Below, one piece after another: positions 51,904 through 59,794 of a stretch of 64,000 nucleotides of DNA; within the stretch, counting starts at the first letter, position 1; the number at the start of each line of letters is the position of its first letter. The position numbers and the translations under genes are program-made. The notes under the pieces are model-generated. The model had not been told where the DNA came from and ran no database searches. It saw only the letters and a program-made list of their open reading frames with translations. Where the stretch lies: contig JAJDXO010000030.1 of NCBI GenBank assembly GCA_022823235.1, positions 62,001-126,000 on the forward strand. The letters run 5' to 3'. This DNA is from Rhodospirillales bacterium. Lineage in GTDB: Bacteria > Pseudomonadota > Alphaproteobacteria > Rhodospirillales > UBA2165.

Positions 51904-52554
51904 TTATGCAAACTCGCCTTCGCCGGGAATTGGCAGCGGCTGATCGTTTTCCGGGATGTTCCAGCCGGTCCGAACGGCCGGACGGGCCGCCAGCAATTTC
52001 AGCCAGCGCAAAACGTTGGGGAATTCGGTGAGGTCCACTTCCTGCCAATTCCAACGGGCGACCCATGGAAAGATGGCGATATCGACGATGCTGTAGCCGC
52101 CGCCGAGGAAGTACTCGTTGTCGGCGAGGCGTTTGTCCATGACGCCGTAAATTCGCCGGCATTCCTTGTCGTAGCGTTCGGTGGCGCCGGTGTTCTCGCC
52201 CTTGCCGTACCGGCGGAAGACGTGAACCTGGCCGAACATGGGACCGACACTGGCCTTCTGGAACATCAACCACTCCATCATCTTCCACCGGCCGGCCTCG
52301 TCGGTGGGCGCAAGTTGACCCGATTTCTCCGCCAAATACAGCAGGATGGCGCCGCTTTCCATCAGCGACAGGTTGTTGTCCGTGTCGACGATGGCCGGAA
52401 TTTTGTTGTTCGGGCTGATTTTTAGAAATTCGGGATCAAGCTGTTCGTCCTTGCCGAGATTTACCGGGTGGACGCTGTACGGCAGGCCGCACTCCTCGAG
52501 CATGATGGAGATCTTGCGGCCGTTGGGCGTGAACCAAGTATGGAGTTCGATCAT
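51904..52554 (-). CDS. Glutathione S-transferase family protein, YfcG/YghU-like
   Basis: A 216-residue GST. The N-terminal thioredoxin fold carries TPNGRKISIMLEE, the Asn-type active site of the YfcG/YghU (nu) class that has disulfide-reductase activity, and NNKIPAIVD with the cis-Pro and ESGAILLYLAEK for glutathione binding. The helical domain follows. ATG 52554 (MIELHTW) was chosen over a 20-residue extension. It may detoxify or dehalogenate an intermediate of the cluster. Confidence 0.9.
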   Translation of the reverse strand: MIELHTWFTPNGRKISIMLEECGLPYSVHPVNLGKDEQLDPEFLKISPNNKIPAIVDTDNNLSLMESGAILLYLAEKSGQLAPTDEAGRWKMMEWLMFQKASVGPMFGQVHVFRRYGKGENTGATERYDKECRRIYGVMDKRLADNEYFLGGGYSIVDIAIFPWVARWNWQEVDLTEFPNVLRWLKLLAARPAVRTGWNIPENDQPLPIPGEGEFA

Positions 52555-52633
52555 TCTCAATCGTCCTTGATGTAAATTCGGCGGGAATGTACCGAAGGGC
52601 CCCGGGTCCTTCAATCACCTACCGGATAGTGCG

Positions 52634-53032
52634 TTAGCCGTCGATGACCGCGGTGACCTCGATCTCCACCAGCCAGTCCGGATGCACCAGTTTGGAAACC
52701 TCGACAGTGGTCGAAACCGGCTTGGTATCGCCGAAAAACTCGATCAGCACCGGCGCGCCTTCGGCGATGTAGCGGGCGACATCGATGGTGTAGACGTTGA
52801 TCCGCACCACATCCGACTTGCCGGCGCCCGCGGCGGCGAGGGAATTCTCGACATTGGCCAGGATCTGGCCGACCTGGGCGGCGACATCGTCCTTGCCGAC
52901 CAGTTCGTTGTCGACCGTCCATGGGACCAGCCCGGCGACGTGCACTTGAGTGCCGGACGCCTTGATGACCTGCGTGTAGATACCCTTGTTGGGCTTGTAG
53001 ACCGTATCGGGATTCAATCGTTCGATGCTCAT
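52634..53032 (-). CDS. RidA family protein, non-archetypal
   Basis: A 132-residue YjgF/YER057c/UK114 protein. The RidA fold is evident from IKASGTQVHVAGLVP and DVVRINVYTID. The position of the catalytic Arg of true RidA (PARSxVEV) is Ser in this protein (KPVSTTVEV), so it lacks the canonical imine-deaminase residue and belongs to one of the other Rid groups. Its ATG overlaps the stop of the deacetylase gene (ATGA). Confidence 0.88.
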   Translation of the reverse strand: MSIERLNPDTVYKPNKGIYTQVIKASGTQVHVAGLVPWTVDNELVGKDDVAAQVGQILANVENSLAAAGAGKSDVVRINVYTIDVARYIAEGAPVLIEFFGDTKPVSTTVEVSKLVHPDWLVEIEVTAVIDG

Positions 53033-53901
53033 TTGCCGGCTTCCTTGTACCAATCCAAAACCTGGGCGCCGGTCCAGATGACCACGTCGTCGTGCTTTTT
53101 GATGTGCTCGAATAGCGCTTCGACGTATTTGATCCGGTGCGGCGCGCCCGAAATATAATTGTGAAGGCTGATGGCCATCACCCGCGCGGAGTTTTCACTG
53201 TCCTTGTAGAGCTGCTCGAACTGGTCGATGCCGCGCTTCAAAAACTCCTCGGACGAGTGCTGCTGCAGGGCGAAGACGGTAATGTCGTTGGTCTCCACGG
53301 TGTAGGGGACCGAGACGATCGGCCCGTGCCTGGTGGTGATCTCCACCGGCTGATCGTCGAGGATCCAGTCGGCGACGTACTCGATGCCCGCGCCGGCCAG
53401 GAAGTCGATCGTGTCCATGGTCTCGGTGAGACCCGGGCTTTCCCAGCCGCGGGGCGGATGACCGGTGAAATCCTCGATCGCCTTCACCGTCGCCTCGATA
53501 TCCCGTTTCTGGTCGTCGACCCGGTGCATGGGGCCCTGAATGTAGCCGTGGCCCATGAAATCCCAATCGTCCTCCAGCGCGGCCTCGGCAATGCGGCGAT
53601 AGCTCTCGAGCACCGTCGCATTCATGGCGAAGGTGGCCTTCACCCCCTGGCGGCCGAGCACCTCCCGGATACGCCAGAAACCGACCCGGTTGCCGTATTC
53701 ATGCCAAGCCCAGTTGGGGAGATCGGGGATCAGCGGCTGGCCCATGGGCGGCGGCAGCACGGTCCTGGGCTGCGGTTTGGTGGCATCCCACTCTTCCACA
53801 TTGACGATGGTCCAGACCGCCATGCGCGCCCCGCCGTGCAGCTTCAGCGGCGGACGGTCGACGATCGCGGAGTAGGGGAGGCGGTCCTTGAGGGTATCCA
53901 T
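53029..53901 (-). CDS. NodB-fold polysaccharide deacetylase family protein, PuuE-like
   Basis: A 290-residue NodB-homology protein. VWTIVNVEEWDATK gives the N-terminal Asp/Glu region, KATFAMNATVLE the usual core, MGHGYIQGPMHR the His motif, and GWESPGLTETMDTIDFLAG the segment shared with cofactor-free allantoinase PuuE-type proteins. Such proteins open cyclic amides or ureides rather than sugars. Coupling to a Rid protein fits nitrogen-ring catabolism. The first 22 residues precede the family core. Confidence 0.86.
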   Translation of the reverse strand: MDTLKDRLPYSAIVDRPPLKLHGGARMAVWTIVNVEEWDATKPQPRTVLPPPMGQPLIPDLPNWAWHEYGNRVGFWRIREVLGRQGVKATFAMNATVLESYRRIAEAALEDDWDFMGHGYIQGPMHRVDDQKRDIEATVKAIEDFTGHPPRGWESPGLTETMDTIDFLAGAGIEYVADWILDDQPVEITTRHGPIVSVPYTVETNDITVFALQQHSSEEFLKRGIDQFEQLYKDSENSARVMAISLHNYISGAPHRIKYVEALFEHIKKHDDVVIWTGAQVLDWYKEAGK

Positions 53902-53910
53902 CTTGATTTC

Positions 53911-54804
53911 CTATTCCTGCTTTCCCCGGTCGAGCCCCGCCATTTCCTCCATGACCCGGCAGACGGCGGCGGTGTCCAGCTTGTCCATGCCCTTGGCGAG
54001 GGCGGACAGATAGACCGGAACGCAGGCCGCGAACACCGGGACCGGCATGTTCATCGAGGCGGCGAATTCACCGATGACGTTCATGTCCTTCTGCCAGATG
54101 TCGATCTTCATGGTCGCTTCGTCATACTTGTCCTCGGCCATCATCGGCCCCCGGAGCTCCAGAACGCGGGAGGTGCCCGCGCCCCGGGTGAGCACATCCA
54201 GCATCAGCTTGGGATCGAGGCCCGCCTTCATGCCCAGCACCATGGCTTCCGCCGACGCGACGTTGTGAATATGCACCAGGTGGTTGGCGACGTATTTCAT
54301 CTTGCTGCCGGCGCCGAACGGGCCGACATGGGTGTGGGTCCGCGCGAAGCCGTCGAATACGGCCGCCGCGGTTTCGTATGCCTGCGCGTCGCCGGAGGCG
54401 TAGACGGCGAGATCCTTGGTTGCGGCCTGGGACCCGGTGCCGCTGATCGGGCAGTCCAACAGGATCGAGCCGACGGCCGCCAAGGCATCGCGTCCCGCCT
54501 CCTTGTCGGCGATGGGCAGCGTGCTGGCCTCGATGACGATCAGGCCGTCCTTCAATGCCGCGGCAATCCCATGGTCGCCGGACACCACGTCGTGGAAGGC
54601 GGCGGCGCTCGGCAGCGATGTGATCATGATATCGGCTTCGAGGGCCGCCTCCCTGGGCGATCCGGCGCCGGCGCCGCCCGCCGCCTCGATGGCGGCGACG
54701 TTCTCCGCCGCCACATCGACGCCGATGACCTCGAATCCGCCCGCGAGAAGGTTCCGGGCGAACGCGCCGCCCATGATACCGAGACCGATAATGCCGACTT
54801 TCAT
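53911..54804 (-). CDS. 3-hydroxyisobutyrate dehydrogenase-family oxidoreductase
   Basis: A 297-residue beta-hydroxyacid dehydrogenase: cofactor motif VGIIGLGIMGGAFARNL at residues 3-19, substrate loop DCPISGTGSQAATK and catalytic Lys in GAGSKMKYVANHL. It is closely similar in layout to the gene at 22609. ATG 54804 has AGGGAAAG upstream. It lies between the deacetylase and amidase genes, so a hydroxyacid released by amide hydrolysis is the expected substrate type. Confidence 0.9.
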   Translation of the reverse strand: MKVGIIGLGIMGGAFARNLLAGGFEVIGVDVAAENVAAIEAAGGAGAGSPREAALEADIMITSLPSAAAFHDVVSGDHGIAAALKDGLIVIEASTLPIADKEAGRDALAAVGSILLDCPISGTGSQAATKDLAVYASGDAQAYETAAAVFDGFARTHTHVGPFGAGSKMKYVANHLVHIHNVASAEAMVLGMKAGLDPKLMLDVLTRGAGTSRVLELRGPMMAEDKYDEATMKIDIWQKDMNVIGEFAASMNMPVPVFAACVPVYLSALAKGMDKLDTAAVCRVMEEMAGLDRGKQE

Positions 54805-54827
54805 CCCGTGATCTTTCCCTGGTTGGT

Positions 54828-56231
54828 TTACCCGTTTCCCCAGATGCCGCCGAGCGGCGGTCTGCCAAGCCGTTCCCTGCCGTTTCCCAACACGTTCTCT
54901 ATCGCCAGGGACGCCGATAGCAACGCCTCCTCGGCGAACGGCCTGGCCATCAATTGCAGCCCCACCGGCATCCCCGAGCCGTCGAGCCCCACGGGCAGGG
55001 AAACGGCACATAATCCAAGTGCGTTGCCGGGCATGGTGTGGCTCAACGCGGCCGGGTTTATTTTCTTGTAGTCCTCGAGATCGGCCACGTCGTCCAGGGT
55101 TGGCGGCGTCATCGGGACTGTCGGCACGGCGAGGACATCCACGTTGGATAGCCGTTCGGCCGCCGCCGCATTGAGTTCGGTCATTCTGAGGCGGGCGGCC
55201 GCGTAGTCGGCCGCTGTGACTTTCATGCCGTCCTCCATGCGTGTAGCCACGCCCGGCTGGAGGGTCTCCAGCCAGCCGGGCAACCGGGTCTTGAGATGGC
55301 CCCAACCTTCCGCCGCGACGACGGCGCCGCCCATCAGCGCATCAAGGGACGCCTGTGCTTCGGGGAACGGCATTTCGACGATGGCCGCGCCGGCGGCCTT
55401 GAGCTCGTCGAGGGTCGATTGAACCACCGCGGCGACGTCGGGCTGGCAGCGTTCCCAGAAGTAGTCGGCCGTGATGCCGATCCGGACCCGGGAAATGTCC
55501 GCTGCTCTAGGAATACTATCGGTCCTCGGATCGAAGGCGGCGAAGCCATAAGCCAAATCGGCGACGGTCCGGGTCAGGATGCCGGGCGTGTCCAGGGTGG
55601 AGCTCAACGGCACGATCCCCTCCGTCGGCCACCGCCCGGCCGTGGTCTTGAGGCCCGCGGTGCCCGTCATGCTCGCCGGCGCCCGGACGCTGCCGCCCGT
55701 ATCCGTGCCGAAGGCGATCAGGGCGGATCCCTCCATCAAACTGGTGCCCGCGCCGGCGCTCGAGCCGCCGGGGACCCGGTGATTTTCGGAATCCCAGGGA
55801 TTCCGGGGCGTCCCCCAATGGTCATTGGTGCCAAGCCCGCCATAGGCGAACTCGACCGTGTGGGTCTTGCCGGTGATGACGCCCTGCTGTTCTCGAACCG
55901 CCGTGACCATGGGGCCGTCGCGTTCATACTCGGGGGGCAGCGCCTTGGGACTGCCGGCGAATGTCCGATGCCCCTCGGCGCCGAAGATGTCCTTTACCGA
56001 TATGGGCACGCCCTGCAGCGGACCTTTGTCCTGTCCCGCGCGAAGAGCCTCGTCGGCCGCATCGGCCTGCGCCAGAATCTCGTCCGCCCGCCAGTCCCGG
56101 TAGGCGGCAATTTGGTCTCCCCACTTATTGTGGCGGGCGATGGCCTCTTCGGCGATTTCGCGCGCGCTCGTGACGCCGTCGCGCAGTGCGTCGGCGATGT
56201 CGGCCAGGGAATTGTCGATCGGGTGGCGCAT
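54828..56231 (-). CDS. Amidase signature family hydrolase
   Basis: A 467-residue amidase. The catalytic Lys is in GVPISVKDIFG (about residue 80). The Ser/cis-Ser motif is in PGGSSAGAGTSLMEGSALIA, followed by GTDTGGSVRAPAS, which holds the nucleophile. It cleaves a C-N amide bond. It is the first gene of the minus-strand cluster and is divergent from the cyclase genes with 223 bp between, the likely promoter region for both. Confidence 0.92.
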   Translation of the reverse strand: MRHPIDNSLADIADALRDGVTSAREIAEEAIARHNKWGDQIAAYRDWRADEILAQADAADEALRAGQDKGPLQGVPISVKDIFGAEGHRTFAGSPKALPPEYERDGPMVTAVREQQGVITGKTHTVEFAYGGLGTNDHWGTPRNPWDSENHRVPGGSSAGAGTSLMEGSALIAFGTDTGGSVRAPASMTGTAGLKTTAGRWPTEGIVPLSSTLDTPGILTRTVADLAYGFAAFDPRTDSIPRAADISRVRIGITADYFWERCQPDVAAVVQSTLDELKAAGAAIVEMPFPEAQASLDALMGGAVVAAEGWGHLKTRLPGWLETLQPGVATRMEDGMKVTAADYAAARLRMTELNAAAAERLSNVDVLAVPTVPMTPPTLDDVADLEDYKKINPAALSHTMPGNALGLCAVSLPVGLDGSGMPVGLQLMARPFAEEALLSASLAIENVLGNGRERLGRPPLGGIWGNG

Positions 56232-56454
56232 GGGTCGGGAAGTCCTGGTGCGGGGCGGGAATTACGATTGATCGTCAGGGGCTGTTATAGCCGCCCGGTC
56301 GAGTGCTGTCAGGCGCATTAGTAGCGCTCGATGCCGCGTTGCCGGGCGCGCAATCATCAATGGACTTCTGTCATTGCGCCTCTAAAATCACGGGCCAAGT
56401 CACGGGCCATTCCGAGCCCGGCCCAACGAACGCCATGAAATCAGGGAGGCCCCG

Positions 56455-57480
56455 ATGGCACGCACGCCAGCAAAAAAAGCTGCAAAAAAACCCGCCCGTA
56501 AAACGAAACCCGCCCGCCGGAAGAAAAAGCTGCTGAGCCAGGCGGATATCAACCGCAAGGGCCGCCAGCTCTCCAACTGGGGCAAGTGGGGCAAGAACGA
56601 CCAGCTGGGCGTGCTCAACTACATTCAGCCCGAGGACATCATCGCCGCCGCCCAACTGATCCGGGAGGGCAAGGTCTTCCGGCTCGGTCTGGAGCTCGAC
56701 GAAAACGGGCCGCAACAGGGCATCTGGGGCGGGCGATGGAACACCATGCACCACATGATCGCCACCGGCACCGATGCCGTCGCGGGCCGTCAGGACAAGG
56801 ACTACGGCATCCGCTGGGCGGACGATTTCATCAACCTGCCGACCCAGACCGCGAGCCAGTGGGACGCGCTGGCCCACGTGTTCACCGGCGACAAGATGTG
56901 GAACGGCTACCCCGCCGCGCTGGTCGACGCGCGAGGCGCCCACAAGAACGGGATCGAGCATTTCGCCGACAAGATGGTCGGCCGCGGCGTGCTGCTGGAC
57001 GTCGCCCGCCACAAGGGCAAGAAGCGCCTCGCCGACGGCTACGGCATTACCGTCCGCGATCTCGACGCGACAGCCAGGAAACAGGGCGTCGAGGTGCGCC
57101 GGGGCGACTTCGTGATCGTCAATACCGGCCAGATGGCCGACTGCCTGGACAAGGGCGAGTGGGGCGGCTACGCCGCCGGCGATGCGCCGGGCCTCGCCTT
57201 CGAAACCGTCGACTGGATCCACGAAAAGCAAATCGCCGGCATCTGCTCGGACACCTGGGGGATCGAAGTGCGTCCCAACCAGACCGTGCCCGGCATCTTT
57301 CAGCCCTGGCACCAGGTGACCATCCCCTACATCGGCATCGTGCACGGCGAGATCTGGTATCTGCGGGAATTGGTCGAGGATTGCGCCAAGGACGGCCGTT
57401 ACGAGTTTTTCCTTTGCGCCCCGCCGCTGGTGATCAGCAAGGGCACCGGCTCGCCGATCAATCCCCAAGCGATCAAATAA
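56455..57480 (+). CDS. Cyclase family metal-dependent hydrolase with Lys-rich N-terminal tail
   Basis: A 341-residue protein of the cyclase/kynurenine formamidase family (PF04199). Residues 1-25 are a histone-H1-like tail with 13 Lys/Arg. The catalytic region has SQWDALAHVF, the branch in which HxGTHxDxPxH is replaced by a QWDxxxH form, and DTWGIEVRPNQ. HGEIWYLRELVEDCA follows near the C-terminus. It hydrolyses an amide or lactone-type bond. A second cyclase begins 53 bp later. Confidence 0.87.
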   Translation: MARTPAKKAAKKPARKTKPARRKKKLLSQADINRKGRQLSNWGKWGKNDQLGVLNYIQPEDIIAAAQLIREGKVFRLGLELDENGPQQGIWGGRWNTMHHMIATGTDAVAGRQDKDYGIRWADDFINLPTQTASQWDALAHVFTGDKMWNGYPAALVDARGAHKNGIEHFADKMVGRGVLLDVARHKGKKRLADGYGITVRDLDATARKQGVEVRRGDFVIVNTGQMADCLDKGEWGGYAAGDAPGLAFETVDWIHEKQIAGICSDTWGIEVRPNQTVPGIFQPWHQVTIPYIGIVHGEIWYLRELVEDCAKDGRYEFFLCAPPLVISKGTGSPINPQAIK

Positions 57481-57533
57481 GGCAGTCAAATAAGGCGATC
57501 AGGCAGGCGAATAGTTAGACGGAGGGTCCGGCC

Positions 57534-58310
57534 ATGGGCCGACAATTTGTCGACATCTCCATGCATCTCGAGAACGACGTGATCTCGGATCCGCCGGGCT
57601 ATGAGCCCAGGATCGAGTATCTGACCCACAAGGACACGGCGTCCGACGTCACCGCGTTCTTCCCCGGCCTCAAGGAAGAGGACCTTCCGGACGGCGAGGG
57701 GTGGGCGATCGAGTGGATCCGGCTGATGACCCACAACGGCACCCACCTGGATGCGCCCTACCACTTTCACTCGACCATGGACAGGGGCGACCGGGCGATC
57801 ACCATCGACGAGGTGCCGCTGGACTGGTGCTTCAATCCCGGCGTGAAGCTCGATTTCCGCGCCTTCGAAGCGGGCTATGTGGTGCAGCCGGAAGACGTGG
57901 AGGCCGAACTCGGGCGGATCGGGCATGAGCTCCGGCCGATGGAGATCGTGGTCATCAACACGGCCGCCGGCGATGCCTACGGCACCGACCGCTACGTGGC
58001 CGCCGGCTGCGGCATGGGCCGTGAGGCGACCCTGTATCTGCTGGAGCGCGGCGTCCGGGTGACCGGTACCGATGCCTGGAGCTGGGACGCGCCGTTCGTG
58101 CACACCAAGGACAAGTATGCCGAGACCGGCAATGCCGATTTGATCTGGGAGGGTCACAAGGCGGGCCGGGAGATCGGATACTGTCACCTGGAGAAACTCC
58201 ACAATCTCGAAAAACTGCCGGGGGACGGCTTCCGGATCGCCTGTTTTCCGGTGAAAATCCGCGGCGCCTCGGCGGGCTGGACCCGCGCCGTCGCTATCTT
58301 CGACGACTAA
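57534..58310 (+). CDS. Cyclase family metal-dependent hydrolase
   Basis: A 258-residue cyclase with the canonical metal motif [12 protein letters not shown] near residue 64 and [13 protein letters not shown] later. Its N-terminus has no tail. Members include arylformamidases and isatin hydrolases. The pair of unlike cyclases beside a BKACE enzyme suggests two successive hydrolytic steps in one route. It precedes the BKACE gene by 21 bp. Confidence 0.9.
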   Translation: MGRQFVDISMHLENDVISDPPGYEPRIEYLTHKDTASDVTAFFPGLKEEDLPDGEGWAIEWIRLMTHNGTHLDAPYHFHSTMDRGDRAITIDEVPLDWCFNPGVKLDFRAFEAGYVVQPEDVEAELGRIGHELRPMEIVVINTAAGDAYGTDRYVAAGCGMGREATLYLLERGVRVTGTDAWSWDAPFVHTKDKYAETGNADLIWEGHKAGREIGYCHLEKLHNLEKLPGDGFRIACFPVKIRGASAGWTRAVAIFDD

Positions 58311-58331
58311 CCGACCCTAGGGGAGAAGGAC

Positions 58332-59261
58332 ATGGCCAACAGCGTCATCATCACCTGCGCCGTTACCGGCTCCATCCACACGCCGACCATGTCGGACCAC
58401 CTGCCGATCTCGCCCAACGAGATCGCCGAGCAGGCCATCGGCGCGGCGGAGGCCGGGGCTTCTATCCTCCACCTGCATGCGCGGAATCCGGACGGCTCGC
58501 CGACCCCGGACCCGGACGTGTTCATGGAGTTTCTGCCCCGGATCAAGCAATCCACCGACGCGGTGGTGAACATCACCACCGGCGGCGGCCACGGCATGAC
58601 CCTGGAGGAGAGGTGCGCGGGCGCGCTGCGGGCGAGCCCCGAGATGACGTCCCTCAACATGGGCTCCATGAATTTCGGCCTATTCCCCATCCTCGACAAG
58701 CCCTACGACTGGAAGCACGAATGGGAGCCCAAGTACCTGGAGATGACCCGGGACTTCATCTTCCGCAATACCTTCAAGGACATCGAATGGGTGCTGAAGG
58801 AGCTCGGCGAGGGCCATGGCGTGCGCTTCGAGTTCGAATGCTACGACATGGGGCATCTCTACAATCTCGCCCACTTCATCGACCGGGGCCTGATCGAGCC
58901 GCCGGTGTTCGTTCAGACCATCTTCGGCATCCTGGGCGGTATCGGCGCCGACATCGAAAACCTGGTTCACATGCGCCGCATCGCCAACAAGCTGTTCGGC
59001 GAGGAAAACTACGAATGGTCGATCCTGGCCGCCGGCCGCCACCAGATGAGCTTCGTCACCACCGGCGCCATCCTGGGCGGCAACGTCCGGGTGGGCCTCG
59101 AGGACTCGCTCTATATCGGCAAGGGCGCGCTTGCGGAATCCAACGCCGATCAGGTGGCCAAAATCCGCCGCATCGTCGAGGACCTGTCCCTCGACGTGGC
59201 GACGCCCGCCGAAGCCCGCGAGCGCCTCAGGCTCAAGGGCGGCGACCAGGTGAAGTTCTAG
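58332..59261 (+). CDS. BKACE family beta-keto acid cleavage enzyme (DUF849)
   Basis: A 309-residue TIM-barrel protein of the 3-keto-5-aminohexanoate cleavage family. The zinc ligands are in HLHAR near residue 46; the opening IITCAVTGSIHTPTMSDHLP and the segment SLNMGSMNFGL are conserved. It condenses a beta-keto acid with acetyl-CoA to give acetoacetate and a new acyl-CoA. GGGAGAAGG lies ahead of ATG 58332. It is the last gene of the cyclase operon. Confidence 0.92.
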   Translation: MANSVIITCAVTGSIHTPTMSDHLPISPNEIAEQAIGAAEAGASILHLHARNPDGSPTPDPDVFMEFLPRIKQSTDAVVNITTGGGHGMTLEERCAGALRASPEMTSLNMGSMNFGLFPILDKPYDWKHEWEPKYLEMTRDFIFRNTFKDIEWVLKELGEGHGVRFEFECYDMGHLYNLAHFIDRGLIEPPVFVQTIFGILGGIGADIENLVHMRRIANKLFGEENYEWSILAAGRHQMSFVTTGAILGGNVRVGLEDSLYIGKGALAESNADQVAKIRRIVEDLSLDVATPAEARERLRLKGGDQVKF

Positions 59262-59285
59262 GGGCTAATCCCCGCCCGGGGACTA

Positions 59286-59651
59286 TCATGAATTTGGGCT
59301 CAGTTGGGACAAGACGTAGTTGGCTAGTACCTTGTCCCAGGTCCCGCCATTGGGAAGTTTTACTCCACAACGATTTAGTTCAGCGGCCAAGTTACCCCCC
59401 TTAATTTTGAGCGAACCGCTAAGTGACATAATGAATGGGCCGACCTCGGCCAAATACTCGGGGGTTATTCTTGCCACCTGGACCCGCCGTTGGAGCTGGA
59501 GGGCGGGCGCCAACCCAGTCCGGCGGATGCTAGCATTTTTTAATTTCTTGCTGCTACGTTTGAGTTTTGTTTTATCGCGGTTGAGTGATCTCTCCAAAGC
59601 CAAGTCATGCCGAGTGTCTCGTTGACTAAATTTGGAAGAGGATTTGTACAT
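59286..59651 (-). CDS. Small basic protein, possible recombinase fragment
   Basis: A 121-residue protein with a basic N-terminal half. The C-terminal AAELNRCGVKLPNGGTWD resembles the helix-turn segment of serine-recombinase accessory domains (AELNxRGxxTPxGGxW), but no catalytic domain is attached. It may be a remnant or a stand-alone DNA-binding protein. The gene is AT-richer than the block to its left, which ends abruptly near 59280. Confidence 0.5.
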   Translation of the reverse strand: MYKSSSKFSQRDTRHDLALERSLNRDKTKLKRSSKKLKNASIRRTGLAPALQLQRRVQVARITPEYLAEVGPFIMSLSGSLKIKGGNLAAELNRCGVKLPNGGTWDKVLANYVLSQLSPNS

Positions 59652-59716
59652 TGGCTAACCCACAGTCGATAGAATACGGACTAGTTGATAAACTATAGGT
59701 ACTCATATTTCTACCC

Positions 59717-59730
59717 CTGACATTTGTCAG
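59717..59730. promoter_or_regulatory. Inverted repeat CTGACATTTGTCAG
   Basis: Six-base arms around TT in the spacer between two minus-strand genes of the AT-rich block. It could be an operator for the 121-residue gene downstream; no regulator is identified. Confidence 0.3.
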
Positions 59731-59794
59731 TCATTACACAGATTTGATTGTAGCTACTCGACCCTAGGCTGGCGAAGCACAGTTGGCGTTAGTT

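Noticed and set aside
53137-55071. 644-codon plus-strand frame over the deacetylase and dehydrogenase genes
   Set aside because: Antisense shadow with no recognisable domain.
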